From contig KN882629.1 of the NCBI GenBank assembly GCA_000934455.1, positions 200,429 to 224,736 of the forward strand: a stretch of 24,308 bases of DNA, read 5' to 3'. How positions within the stretch are numbered: position 1 is the first letter of the stretch; every line of letters starts with the position of its first letter. The stretch is from Apostichopus parvimensis. Taxonomy: Eukaryota; Echinodermata; Holothuroidea; Aspidochirotida; Stichopodidae. The position numbers and the translations under genes were made by a program. The notes beneath the pieces are model-generated. The model saw only the letters and a list, made by a program, of their open reading frames with translations, was not told the origin of the DNA and searched no databases. Of this stretch, positions 1 through 10,808 are shown piece by piece.

Positions 1-37
1 AATTTGACTCGTCATTTTAAAAGTAGCGATTCTTCCT

Positions 38-253
38 CTAGCTCTCCGCCTTTTTGTCCTTCTTCTTCTTTGACAAGAATGATGGCGTTCGGAACATCTT
101 CTTCTTCTTGGTCGGCAAGAGAGACGAGTCCTTCGAGGGGGAACCTTCCACGCTGACTGCCCTTGGGGGTGGGGGAGGGTGCCCTGTCATCGTTGTCTTC
201 CTTCTCGCCATTCACCATACTGACTGTGGTCGTTTTTACCCTCCCTGGTTGAT
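38..253 (-). CDS. adducin, last coding exon (MARCKS-related C-terminal domain), frame-broken
   Basis: This exon encodes the C-terminal tail of adducin, the membrane-skeleton protein that caps actin filaments and recruits spectrin. The acceptor is ctctttcag before 253. The exon starts with the last two bases of a codon, which matches the single base left by the exon at 765-932 (G+AT = Asp). The first part reads VKTTTVSMVNGEKED; adducins have a similar VNG stretch. The second part reads EGSPSK, then KKKKMFRTPSFLSKKKK and a terminal KKAES, with the stop at 38-40. The Lys-rich block around FRTPSFL is the MARCKS-related domain, whose Ser in RTPS is a known PKC site controlling calmodulin and spectrin-actin binding. 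The two parts lie in different frames, and 216 nt is one more than phase allows. The extra base probably lies in the G runs at 165-175. A second acceptor inside the C-rich tract is less likely. Only 37 nt follow the stop, and no poly(A) signal is seen. Confidence 0.85.
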
Positions 254-764
254 CTGAAAGAGTTGTGGAGAGAGAGAGAGGATGGAAAACTGTGATCGTA
301 CAAGAGAGAGACATTGATGAGATCATAATTAAATTATACCATGACTATAGTTGGGATGATAGTGGAGTTTAACAGAATTGGAGTGGGAGGGTAGGATCAG
401 AATTTTAATGTGGTGGGATGGGGAGGGGGTAGCATGATTTAAGCCAGAAATGGAACTGCTGAGGAGAGATTCAAATCTGTGTTGCGGAGGAGAAAACGTA
501 CAGAGATGGGTTGAAGAGTGAAACAGACAGACTTATACTGATAACATCTAAAGTAGGGTGTAAATCTGTCTTTCATGGTAATTCCCTTTCCTTGGGAGGG
601 GTAGGGTAAGGGAAGGGGGGACAAGGGCTGAAAGGTCATAGATCCAAGCCGTGTCAGTGAGCCCTCATATCTGGACCCCCCACCCCACCCACACAAAAAA
701 AAAAAAAAAAAACCCGGATAAAAAAAAAATTACCTACAGGACTTGTAAAATGATATGAACAAAC
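254..764 (-). other. intron between the last two adducin exons
   Basis: Non-coding by inference from the flanking exons. It begins (minus strand) with gtttgt and ends with a pyrimidine-rich ctctttcag. It holds a poly(A) run on the plus strand around 695-730, and G-rich stretches around 420 and 600. The open stretches on the minus strand here have no recognisable protein content. Confidence 0.6.
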
Positions 765-932
765 CTTGACCAGTTTTGTCCGCAATTTCTTTCTTGTAAT
801 CAAGGATTTCTCTCTCTGACATCGACGTGAATGGATTGGGAGCGTAGGCCGTGTACAGTACAGCCTCATCTTGGTACTCCCTCTAGATAATTCCTTTAGA
901 CTTGGCGTAGACTGGAGCGTTCGGGTCGTTGG
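765..932 (-). CDS. adducin tail exon with an in-frame TAG
   Basis: The exon is bounded by ttgccctcctcag at 933 and CAAG|gtttgt at 764, and is 168 nt long (2 + 55 codons + 1). It reads APVYAKSKGII, a stop, REYQDEAVLYTAYAPNPF, then TSMSEREILDYKKEI. The signature is the adducin tail block in which an (A)SKxII motif is followed by an xNPF motif and a D/E-ELxEYK helix. The stop codon, TAG at 883-885, is at codon 16. From memory the fly adducin (hts) has Gln at the equivalent site, so CAG to TAG is the simplest change. The 3' phase (one base) joins the last exon correctly. The 5' phase (two bases) does not match the tentative exon at 4778-4825, so an exon may be missing between them. Confidence 0.85.
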
Positions 933-1481
933 CTGAGGAGGGCAAAATCAAGGAAGGCGAGGTGTGAGCTGTTAATTCATATTTATTAAAACCTCTGTTG
1001 TATTTCTCTCGTCCCTCTTTCGACCAAGACAAGAATCAGCAGAGGATGAAACCATTCATCACATCTGTCAGTTTAATTTTCTCCATGCGTAATATAATAT
1101 AATTCATACTTCTGTGTTATATGTGTTTAATATAAAATTAACTCATACTTCTTCCATTTGTAATATATATATATAGGCGGCCATCATGGCTTGAAAATAT
1201 GACATAAAATATTGCAGGAAGACTGTCAAATATACATCTCTCTCTCAAGATGTACTTCAGTTAGCAGCACTATCTTATTATGGCAGCTCTACAAAAGTGC
1301 TCCTCAATGTTTTGGCATTAACCTGTGTTATATTGTTTGGAAAGTTGCCGTGTTTTTCAGTGTTTGTTGTGTTTGTTATTCTGTTTGATATGGACATATT
1401 TTAATGACTTTTGTACTTGGAATTACCACTGGGTATTTGTAAGAAAAATCTTGACTTTCTGTCCTTACTAGTGTTAATAGA
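933..1481. other. AT-rich intronic stretch, LINE 5' flank
   Basis: No coding content is recognised. The stretch holds a (TA)n run near 1166-1176, then ggcggccatcatggc at about 1177, which could be the 5' untranslated part of the LINE that follows. I cannot place the true 5' end of the LINE. Confidence 0.4.
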
Positions 1482-3142
1482 ATGCATGCAGTAACCATTA
1501 AACACACAAGAGAATTTCTTCTTGCTGTAGAGAAATCTGTGATGTCTTGTTTGGGCTTTCAGCCATGGAAAAGGACAATAGATGATTTAACTCTATTCAG
1601 AGGAACAAAGGCTGGCATTAAATTCAGGAGATGCATACCAGTGCTTATAAAAAGAGATTGTGCTAAATGGAATATTAACAAAGTCAATGAGGGTAAACAA
1701 ATCAGGGATAAACTTCAACAATCTAATTCAGCTACCTACAGGACTCAAATAAACATACCATAATGATATGCAATATGAAATTCAAACTGTAATTAAACCA
1801 AGGCTTTTGAACCACGTTAGAACTATCAAAAAGCACCGCAATAATTTGCATGTCATAAAAAAGGATCATAAACTTAAATTCAATAACCAGCATACCAAGC
1901 CGCTAATAGTGTTCTTACAAAATGTTCGCTCCATCAGCAATAAAGCAATATCTGTTTCTGACTTTGTTGTATCGAATGATATTGACATTTTAGCACTAAC
2001 TGAAACATGGCTGGGAAATGTGACTGACAGCTTTGAAATAGGTAACCTTGTCCCTACGGGTTATGAATTTGAGCATGTCCCCCGTTCCACCGGAAAGACT
2101 GGAGGAGGGGTTGGGGTGCTGTTTAAATCTAGATTATCACTAAAGATTAACACCTCGACTAAGGATAATCTCTACACGCATTTTGAGCATATGGATTGCT
2201 GTATCAGCACTGGTGATTTACAATTTGCATTAAGTGTTATCTACCGACCCCCTCCCTCTTCTAAAAATGGATTCAAGAATCTATATTTTTTGATGAATGG
2301 GCACTTTATCTAGAAAGTATTACTGCCATGAAAGATCGTGTGACCATCGTTGGTGATTTGAACTTTCACCTGGATAACCCTAATGATGTTGATTCACAGA
2401 AGTTTTCTACACTTTTAAATGTCCATGGTTTAAAACAACATGTCATTGGTGCAACACATCGTGCTGGACATACCCTGGATGTAGTGATAACCCGAGAACA
2501 CAGTGACATACTGTATGGTTCACCATCTACTGTTGACGCATGTCTTGGTAATATGAATGGAAATTTGACTTGTGATCATTACGCTGTAAGTCTCAACATC
2601 AATACGCATAAACCAGATCACATTCGCAAAGTTACAACGTTCAGAAAGTTTCGTGATATCAATGTTCCTGGTTTTATTGAGGACATCAAACATTGTGAAA
2701 CCTTAATGAATGTCAATCAGTCGTATGAGGAGCTACTGGCTGCCTACATTGATCATTTGAGCAAATTGGTTGATCGCCATGCACCAGAATGTACCAAGAC
2801 AATTACTTTACGACCCAATACCCCATAGTACACAGACACACTCAGACATGCAAAACATGAACGAAGAAAGGCTGAAAGAAACTGGAGGACGACTCGTCTT
2901 ACTGTCCACTGGCAAATTTATAGAAACCAATGTAAAGTTGTTAATAAACTTCTAGTTCAAGATAAACGGAGCTATTATTGCAACAAAATTGCGGAATGTG
3001 GCAGTGATCAAAGACGACTTTTCAGTCTAACTAAAGACTTAATGGGTGTACCAAATGATGCCACATTGCCATCAAACACATGTGTTGAAAGTCTTGCTAA
3101 TCAGTTTGGTGATATCTTTATAAACAAGGTAGCAGCTATTCT
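1482..3142 (+). mobile_element. CR1-like non-LTR retrotransposon, 5' part only, broken
   Basis: This is the N-terminal part of a non-LTR retrotransposon ORF2. At 1600-1670 the frame reads RGTKAGIKFRRCIPVLI, typical of the leader before the endonuclease. At 1768-2313 the apurinic-endonuclease-like (EEP) domain starts, with NVRSISNK, then DILALTETWLG carrying the catalytic Glu, then GGGVGVLFK and VIYRPPPSS. The frame shifts near 2280-2290. At 2328-2828 the domain continues with VGDLNFHLD (the GDFN motif), AGHTLDVVITR (the TLDLV motif) and CDHYAV (the SDH motif, here with Cys for Ser). TAG at 2826-2828 replaces the conserved Trp in NAPW. The linker then stays readable to about 3142 (FGDIFINK). 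The reverse transcriptase domain and 3' end are absent. It lies antisense within an adducin intron and is dead. Confidence 0.85.
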
Positions 3143-4777
3143 TGGATTCTTGGATTGAAAATTAATCCTCCGATGGCACTGTGACGAGAATGCAAAAAAT
3201 AGTGTAAAAAAATGATTGCAATGTTTGGGAAAAATGAAAGATATAAGAAAAACTTTCCCCAGTGTTTATATAGTTTACACGACTGAATTTCTGTGCCATG
3301 CAATAATTACCAGAACTGCATCTGATGTGTCCTAACTTTCAGATTGGGTTTGCTTCTCTTTGGAGTAGTACATCCAATTTTTCAATGTTCAGATCAGAAG
3401 CAACTTAATTGGAAAATGATAGCCTTTTTTCCCCCTTCAATTTTCCCTTCAAAATGATAAGCATTTCCTTGTTCTTTGGTTTTAATTTCATTTACTTGAC
3501 ATCAATCTTGATGCAGTTGAAATTTCTTGATGTAGCTGAAAATTTTATTTGTCTGTTTTTGCTTTTTCAAAATTTTGTTGAAAAGTGATTGGTTAATGTT
3601 TTTCTATAAATATTGAAGACTTAAAAAAAGGGATTACCCTGCATTTAAAATTGTCTGATAACCGGTTTAAACATCTGAGCACCACACTAGCATTGTTAAG
3701 CATTGTTTTGCTGTTAGCATGTAAAGGAAAAGCATTTTACAGCACTTGGGTTGGGTTTTCGTCTTTTTAGCTTTGGTATACATTTTTTCATAGGCCAAAG
3801 ACAGAGAGCATAAAAGCCAAGGAATAGATAGTTTGTTGAGGGTATTCAAACCACATTTGACTACTGGCAGTCAAACCTGCAATCAGTAGAGTGGCTCATG
3901 GTAGCAATTCACTACTTGTTTAAATAACTAATCCTTTTTTAAATAACTAATCCAGTAGCTACTTGAATAACTTTAAGTAGCTACTGGATAGCTCCCTAAA
4001 AACACTTTGATGAGTTTTACTTCAGCGCCGTCGAAATGGGTGCAATTAGCCCGTAAATATATGATGCTTGGCATGGCAAAACATGGATGGGGCAGACATT
4101 GAGACTTTCATATTTAGAGAGGACAGAAACAAACAAACAAGCAGAGACTTAAAGTAGACTCCAGATGTCGTTTTATCACTGAATGGAGAATCGGTTGAGA
4201 GAGCATTACATAGACGAAGACTGAATTGAAAGCTAAAGATCAATCAATTTTGTGAAGTAGCATTTAACCTACTACACTTTATATTCAATTCCAATTACAA
4301 ACACCAGGTGAACGCAATATTATGCAATATTTCCGTACGAAACCCTTGGTGTATTTCTCCCCCTCCAACCCACGCCCAAAGAGGTGCCGCTTCACATGGC
4401 TAATTAGCCTGATCACCTCTGTCCCTTCTGCTATATGCAAAGTAAGACTTCTTGATCTGTCTCTTACATTTGATCTTTCTGTGGTTTTAAGAATTTTGCA
4501 TATTTTAAGTATTCAGGGTGGCATTTAACCCCCCCCCCCACTTCCCCACACCCATCACCCTCCACCACCAAGAAAAAAGGAAACTGGATGAAGTAAACAG
4601 GGTGAAAGAGAACTTCAGTTTCTACTGATGTTTGTTCTAATAATATCCTCATAGATAATACAGAAACCTCAAGTCTGCAATATAAATCCACCGTGACAAA
4701 ATGATGATATTTCGGTTGCTATTATTTCCCAAGATGCGCTTTTGTTTTGCTTTTGTTATTGAATTTATTTCCTATAC
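3143..4777. other. AT-rich intron sequence
   Basis: Between the LINE break and the tentative small exon I see no recognisable coding sequence. The stretch contains a 15-bp hairpin at 3950-3989 (listed separately), a direct repeat of aaataactaatcc at 3922-3934 and 3941-3953, and a run of 11 C at 4529-4539. Short open frames here look random. Confidence 0.4.
3950..3989. repeat. perfect 15-bp inverted repeat (hairpin)
   Basis: The left arm is atccagtagctactt (3950-3964) and the right arm is aagtagctactggat (3975-3989), with a 10-nt loop. The arms pair without mismatch. A 13-bp direct repeat lies directly upstream and overlaps the left arm. The stem is short for a microRNA precursor. No function is assigned. 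Confidence 0.7.
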
Positions 4778-4825
4778 CTGTTGGCCCGGTTCCATACCGT
4801 CACGAGAATCCGACATCGGCGCATC
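4778..4825 (-). CDS. possible adducin tail micro-exon
   Basis: This is a 48-nt GC-rich island in AT-rich surroundings. It has a strong acceptor (pyrimidine-rich tract ending gtcgtccag) and the donor CAACAG|gtatag. It reads DAPMSDSRDGMEPGQQ in phase 0. In the fly protein an acidic linker of similar length lies between the preceding and following blocks. The phase agrees with the upstream tentative exon but not with the exon at 765-932. It could be an alternative exon, or a false call. Confidence 0.4.
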
Positions 4826-7149
4826 CTGGACGACCGAGTGGGGAAGGAAAACCAAAACTTGCAACAACATCAACAACAACGACAGAGTAAATACAGACTT
4901 GTGACACGTTGTGAGAAGTTGTGACAACGTCACAGCAAAATCACATCATAGTAGCATTTCTTTGCTGAACAGACAAAAAAAAATGCCCAAAAAAGATGGC
5001 TGGATTAAGAAAGAAAACAGTTTCTCCTTTCTCCCCTCTTTTCGGTCAAGGCAACATCACAGCTTGGAGAGAAAGTTCAGCAATTTTGGGGGATCTAGTT
5101 TAAGGAGATTGAAAGAAAGACAGGGTTTAAAGGTGACATGCACTACTGTAATTTGACTAAAAGTGGAGCTATATTCCAAGCAGGCAATTTATATTAAAGG
5201 AGCACTTTTTCCCCCCATTTTTTTTTTTAACTGTTTGTTAGCCAAACACTAAAGCTAGAAACCTTTAAACATGGTGTAGACTAACGCTAACAGCTAATAT
5301 GGACATAGTCGGAGGTTAAAACTTCCTCTTTGTGTAATTTCTATCATTTGAACATCGATTATGTTCGTATTTGATGTGGTATACATGGTTTGGTTTTAAT
5401 TGACATTTTTCAAGCTAAATTTTAATTTAACTGAACGATAAACATACAGTCTGGCAGGAACAGAACCGATGTTTTCAGAAAATCTGGCAAATCTAAAATA
5501 TTATTCTTTGAGAATCTCCTGAGTATTAATTCTCTAAACTATAGTTTCATTATGAAATTATCTTCTTGTATTTTTTTTTTCTTTCTGATGTTCAGCAAAG
5601 ATACACACATTACCATAAAAACATTTTTTCATGCAAAATGCGGGTGAAAGTGAAGCTTACGAAAACAATATCACTTCAAAAATAATTTCAAAACAAAACA
5701 TTCAATTGAAAAGAAAACAAAAGCTGCAGGCAAGTCTTTCAAACATGTGAGTTTAGTCAAACCAATCCGAAAACAACTGCAATTTGGGGGTGGGGATAGG
5801 TGTGGTGGGGGGTAGAGGTTGGGTAGAACATAAAAGGTGGCATGATTTCTACACTTAAAACCAATCACTTTGTGTAATCATTAATGAAGAATATCAAAAC
5901 AAGCCATAACTGAAAGATATTTGTTTCCGAGTAAGCTGGCTTTAGTAAGTTGAGATTGATCAATTAATTCAATCTTATCAATGGAAGTTTGTTCAACCTA
6001 TTGATTTTAACATGAAGTGCAACTCCAGTGGCATGTCCAAGTACTAGCTTCAGTGTCAATTTACCCACACATTTTACTGGGTGGAGTGTGGGGGGGGGAG
6101 CAGGGGGAGTGGCTAATTTCTCAACTTTTCCCTGTAGCACATGTACCTTCTTGAGGAACATTCACTAATATTACCTACATAGAACCTAACAGCAGGGATG
6201 TCGAGACCATTCGTAAATTTCACCACACTTTAGTAAGTGCACATGAATGGTATCTTTACGACTGTCACACCAGGCACATTGATAAAACAAAATTGTGCCC
6301 CCCCTTCCCCCCTCCCTTTAATTTTTTCTCTTTCTATTAGTTAGTGCTTGTTTTGGATTAATGATGAAGATTTTTACAATTTTTCTAAGCAAGGATACTT
6401 AAGTTTTTGGCAGCCCATTGGTAAGATAATGCTTAATAAATAACATAAAAAAAAATTGTTGGGATTGGGGGATAGGCCAGCCAAGCTATTACCTATATAC
6501 AGACGGAAATAAAAAAAAGACTTTATATTTTTAAGTAAACTGGTACCTTGATCAAACTTTACCATATTATTAGATCTTGATCAATGTTTACAATATTACG
6601 TTCATTCCAAGAATTTTCAGTTGGCTGCATTTTTCTGTTAATTTTCCCACGGTTTTCTCTGCTATGTGAAACAATACACTTTATTGATGAGAGGGTCGTT
6701 GGGCTGATACAGGTGGTTTACTCTCGTACCAGTGTAAAAGCTTAAATGAAACAGGACACTGTTTGTGCTGGTATGAGGCGTGTTATACTACAACAGGTAG
6801 CGAGGGCGCTTTATTCCGTCCTTGTCTACAGTAGCATACCCGTACAACTGCTGTGTAACCCTACTGTACACCAACTTATTACGGTCTTGTCCATTAAACA
6901 AAAAATTCTTATCAGCTGACATACTACCGAACCTAGTAGGTATACTTTATACTGGTACGCAAATCATAAACGATCTATAAACAGAAATAGGAGCTTGGCT
7001 CTAAAACAAGAGATGCCGTAGTTTAGAAATGTAAGCTCTGGTACCTTTAAGAATGTGGACTTAATAAATAAATGCAGAGGGGGTGGGGGGGGGGGGGGGA
7101 GAAGAATGGAAGGTGGAGGGGGCCAGAGGCAAGGAAAATTCCAACGAAC
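4826..7149. other. intron-like sequence with G-rich tracts
   Basis: No gene is recognised. The features are G-rich plus-strand tracts at 5786-5820, 6090-6115 and 7078-7125, the last with 15 consecutive G. All could form G-quadruplexes. There is also a C-rich run near 6298-6315. The open frames here (for example 4911-5156 and 5671-5868) show low-complexity or random composition. Confidence 0.4.
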
Positions 7150-7302
7150 CTGTGTCCTGCAAGCATCTCCGTAAGTTATACCTGCCAGAACTTCAGAGAT
7201 GCGTCTAATCAGAGATGCGTCTAAAGGGTGCGTCTAATCCCCAAAATGCTCTTGCCTATAGAACCTGAAATTCAAAGAGTAGACAACATCCTTGCGAAGG
7301 GT
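7150..7302 (-). CDS. tentative adducin exon containing a 16-bp tandem duplication
   Basis: The 3' end reads ISEVLAGITYGDACRTQ and is followed by the donor gttcgt. It resembles the adducin tail block that follows the AGPQS motif in flies. The upstream boundary is uncertain. With the acceptor cacactgcag at 7303 the exon is 153 nt, phase 0, and reads TLRKDVV before diverging, with a TAG at 7234-7236. An excellent alternative acceptor is tactctttgaatttcag, whose exon would begin near 7270. The divergent middle coincides with a tandem duplication of cagagatgcgtctaat (7194-7209 and 7210-7225), which changes the frame. The AGPQS motif itself is not found. The assignment rests mainly on the last 17 residues and on position in the gene. 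Confidence 0.4.
7194..7225. repeat. 16-bp tandem duplication
   Basis: Two copies of cagagatgcgtctaat lie side by side, with one mismatch in the last base. A third partial match (gcgtctaat) follows at 7230-7238. It lies in the tentative adducin exon, and 16 is not a multiple of three. Confidence 0.75.
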
Positions 7303-7738
7303 CTGCAGTGTGTAAAATGATCCTGAGTGGGAAGGGGTTGGGGGCGGGATGGAATGGAAATATACACCCACCCCGCTTCAACCTGACATAAAAATACAAA
7401 AGTATTAAATATCACAACTTAAAAAACTTTCTTGGGAGAATGTGGAAAATACTCCCTAAATGGGGAGTCCGCTCCCTACAAGGGGAGAACCCTACCTACG
7501 TGGGGAGTCCGCTTCAACGAATCCAGGGTAACACCCACTGATACACTTTTACATTATCTTCTTTTTTTTTACCACTTTTTCTATAACATACCAGATACAT
7601 CATTCACTCCTTGGAAGACCGAATTAGGGGAAAGGCGAAAAATGGGAAAGCAGTGAGAGGAATTAGGAGAAAGTGGTGACAAATAACAAAAATAAAACAA
7701 CCAATTAGAAATAACAGTGTATAACGTCATCAACGTAC
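7303..7738 (-). other. intron between adducin exons
   Basis: Starts (minus strand) with gtacgt at 7738. Between 7430 and 7520 there is an imperfect local repeat built on ggggagtccgct and ggggagaa on the plus strand. An open plus frame over it (7432-7656) has no recognisable content. Confidence 0.5.
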
Positions 7739-7849
7739 GGTTTTAGCCTTCTTCTTGTACTCCTTAGGATCTTGTCCCTGTCTTGCAAACTGTTGTGGAT
7801 CTGTCATAGCGAGCGAATCACCACTCTTGGGGTCCTTGTCACCTACCCA
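7739..7849 (-). CDS. adducin neck/tail exon
   Basis: This exon is 111 nt (37 codons, phase 0 at both ends). It has the acceptor tacattttgcacag at 7850 and the donor AAAACC|gtacgt at 7738. It reads WVGDKDPKSGDS, then MTDPQQFARQGQDPKEYKKK. It fits the adducin segment in which a Trp-led linker is followed by (I/E)xPxQFVP, then (N/T)PxE(F/V), at the end of the neck. The region after the head mediates oligomerisation and, with the tail, spectrin-actin contact. The open frame runs on upstream of the acceptor, but that part has no adducin similarity. The preceding exon would join in phase only if its 14-bp duplication were absent. Confidence 0.8.
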
Positions 7850-8109
7850 CTGTGCAAAATGTACGAGAGAGAAGAGTTGTGGATGACGCAAAATCACATT
7901 GTCCAGGATGGTGACAATCCTGCTTCCCCCTTCCCCCCACCCCAACCCATCTATCCCTGTTCTCCCTCTGACAAGATCAAACATTTGCTAAATTAATAGC
8001 AAACAAACAAAGGATGACTAATGTAGCAAAGTGAAATCTTGCCGTTTTTGTAATGGTCTTTACCCCCTGTACAGGATGTGATATGTAAATGTGCACCTCT
8101 AAGAACATC

Positions 8110-10567
8110 TGTGGTTTATAGAGCATGAGCCTCATGGGAATTTAGTGTCATTATTTTTTATGTATTTTTGGCCATAATTTACATCTTTTTGAATAGTATT
8201 TCAGTATTCATTGGATTGTACTTGTGTAACTCTCCAATTTCCATCATTTCGGGCGTTATTTCTGATAGTTTGATCAGTTTATCAATTTTTGAGTATTGGT
8301 CCGCCCGTAAGTAGGTCATAGGTAGCGTTGGGGTGAGTGTACTTTCACTGGTTCCTTTGTTCTCTTCGACCATGGAATTTTCGATAGAGAAGACGTACGC
8401 TATTTGAGACGGGAATATTGTTGCATTTTCTGATGTACGTTAACTTGTTTTCACTGATTTGATAAGGGTGAGTGTTAATTGATCTTTATCAATATTCATA
8501 TCGTAAGAGATGTAATAGTATTTATTGATATTATTGGTGTATTTCTTGTTTGAATAATCTGACTTTGCATCACTGTGATGATATTGTGCTTACCCATGTT
8601 GTATTTGCATTAGTAGTTTCACAAATTTCTAACATTAAACTTTCTTGAAGTTTTGATTTATCGTAAAATGTGAATTCATCATTTTGAGGGCAATCAGTGA
8701 TATCGATGATTGATTAGTCATAATGTAGATGAATGGATGCTATTGTATTGGGTACTGACAGTGTTCCCGACTGCACTGATTCACGCCGTATTTCTTGTCA
8801 GATAGAAGGCGACATTCATTCACTTATTAGGTCCAATAGTTTTGTTTAAGAAAGGAGAGATTCAGTTGTGTTGAGTAACTATAAGTTACATATAGTTTCT
8901 GGCATTTCCTTCGATGGGAAAGAGGGCATACTTCTGGTTTAATTAAATCAGAGGAACTTTGTAGTCTTTCATAAGCAAATGTATTCACTTCATTCTTTAA
9001 GGATGAAAGGTTAGAGAAGACCTTGGTTACAAATTATTATGTTGTATGTTTATTTTTCTGGTATTTTCCTGATGTGAAGATAGATTTTGTTACTGTATTA
9101 TGTAGAACATTCTATTGTCAGACATTTGGGTGCCATGTTAATTGTCATATGCATTGATCAATTTGTCAGTGATTTTTATATTTCACTAATCAATCATGGG
9201 TATGAAGTGAGCCATTTCTGAATTGATTATGTTGATGGAATCATTTTCCCATCTAAGCTCAATTCTTCTGTTGTAAATATTGTTGTAATTTGATGAAGTT
9301 ATTGATGTGACTGGAGAATATTTTACACATTGTTGTACGAAGTTCATCGCAGTTATTTAATACTGTTGTTTTAGTGTGACCTCGCTGAAGTCATGTAAAT
9401 ATATAGACACTTTTAGCTAGGCACATTTTTTATGACAACCTTGTTTCGATTTAAATAGGTTTGGCGGTTGATGAACCTATCGGGGTACCTGTGCTGACTT
9501 GCTGATGCTGGATTAGTTACTGACCGAGTAATTTCTGGGCCGGTGAGTGGTAACCAGGGAATTGTAGAGTTTGGTAACTAGGGACTGGCTCATTTTTGGG
9601 AATGGAGTTCGGATGTGTGTTATATTTGACGGTTTTACAAATTGACAGTGAGATGTCTATCAATTACTTAAATTGCTCCGATTATTTTATGGTCCTTTGA
9701 TTATCCTGATGTATTTTCTTTTTGATCACAAATGTAAAATGGATTATATTTGTCAAATTCCAGAGACAATCTCTTAATTCTTTTGTGATGTCAAACAATT
9801 GTAGGTTCTGCTCATTACAATGTATTTGGGACAAATCACTTGCTGTTTTTGTGATATGGTGTTATCATTTTGTTCTGGGTGATACAGAATAATTGTCTTT
9901 GTGTAATATGATAATGTGATGGCGTACCATTGTATCATATTATTTATGATCATAATTTGATATTACATTATTCTGTGTTAGCTGTTAATATGCTGTCATG
10001 TTAACTTCATGCTTTTTCCTGTTGTATTGGCATATGATGATATGGACGTTGAATGTTTTCGGGATGAATTCTTTTTAACAGGTTCATGTATATATCCAGT
10101 TTTTCTTAAATTGGTCAATTCTGTTATTCAATTCTTTCTGCCGTGTTTTTGAATTTATTCCAAATTGTATGTAAACAATTCATGGCGAGTCAGCATCTGT
10201 GTTTGTGCTATTGGTTATTAAATCAGGGGATTTAATAGAGACATTTGTTTTGGATGATTTTAAGTTTAATATTTAAACTCAGGGGTTTTGCAAATTATCC
10301 AAGTGTGCGATGAAACAACTCCAGTTTTCATGTTTCCTTGAAGAGCTGTGAGACACATCATTCATTCAGCCATTGTATGGTATTCCAATGTGCTAGTTGT
10401 TTCTCCTTGTTTATATTCTTATATCATTGTTTGATTTTGTATTCATAAATGTGTTCTATATTCTCGTTACAGAGGCTGTTTTACATGTAATAAAGATTGA
10501 GTACGGCAACACTTGAACTTCTGTCTGCTAGTTTCTTTTCGAGCTAGGATCCCCAAGCTATCGTGAT
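8110..10567 (+). mobile_element. candidate long LTR or LTR-element remnant
   Basis: A segment of about 2.4 kb is strikingly T- and G-rich on the plus strand by eye, unlike its flanks, and has no long ORF. Its right end carries AATAAA at 10489, followed about 80 bp later by gatccccaagctatcgtgat. This layout, a poly(A) signal plus a short more GC-rich tail, resembles the R-U5 end of a retrotransposon LTR. The pentamer acatc occurs immediately before 8110 (8105-8109) and after 10567 (10568-10572), and could be a target duplication. The termini are not clean TG...CA, and no second copy, primer site or pol gene is visible. It could instead be an uncharacterised transcript or ordinary intron. It lies antisense in the adducin intron 7850-10808. 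Confidence 0.3.
10489..10494 (+). promoter_or_regulatory. polyadenylation signal AATAAA
   Basis: AATAAA sits in catgtaataaagattgag and is followed by a T/G-rich stretch. Its position near the end of the skewed segment supports a plus-strand transcript ending near 10510-10530. Confidence 0.4.
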
Positions 10568-10808
10568 ACATCTCGCCCCCGTTTTATATCACTAACTTCT
10601 GATAATTCCATCTGTAGGACATTTTAGATTTAGATTTTTTTTGGTTTCTGAAGTGCTAAAATCAAAACATTTTCATCACCTTGGCAAGTGCCTCTTCGAT
10701 GACTTGAATTGTCAAAGTCCCCAAATTGCCCAAAATTAAGGATTCTGTCGGGTGATTCTGTCAAACGGATGATGTGCCTACCACCAATTACATGTCACTA
10801 CTACTCAC

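Noticed and set aside
12-326. 104-codon minus-strand ORF as a complete gene
   Set aside because: Its middle is true adducin sequence, but the first part is intron and the last part is out of frame with the real C-terminus, so the ORF is not a gene.
7730-7984. 84-codon minus-strand ORF as a stand-alone protein
   Set aside because: Only 7739-7849 is coding (an adducin exon). The rest is intron read through the splice acceptor.
8179-8373. 64-codon minus-strand ORF as a gene
   Set aside because: No known domain, within a T-rich skewed block where minus-strand open frames arise easily.
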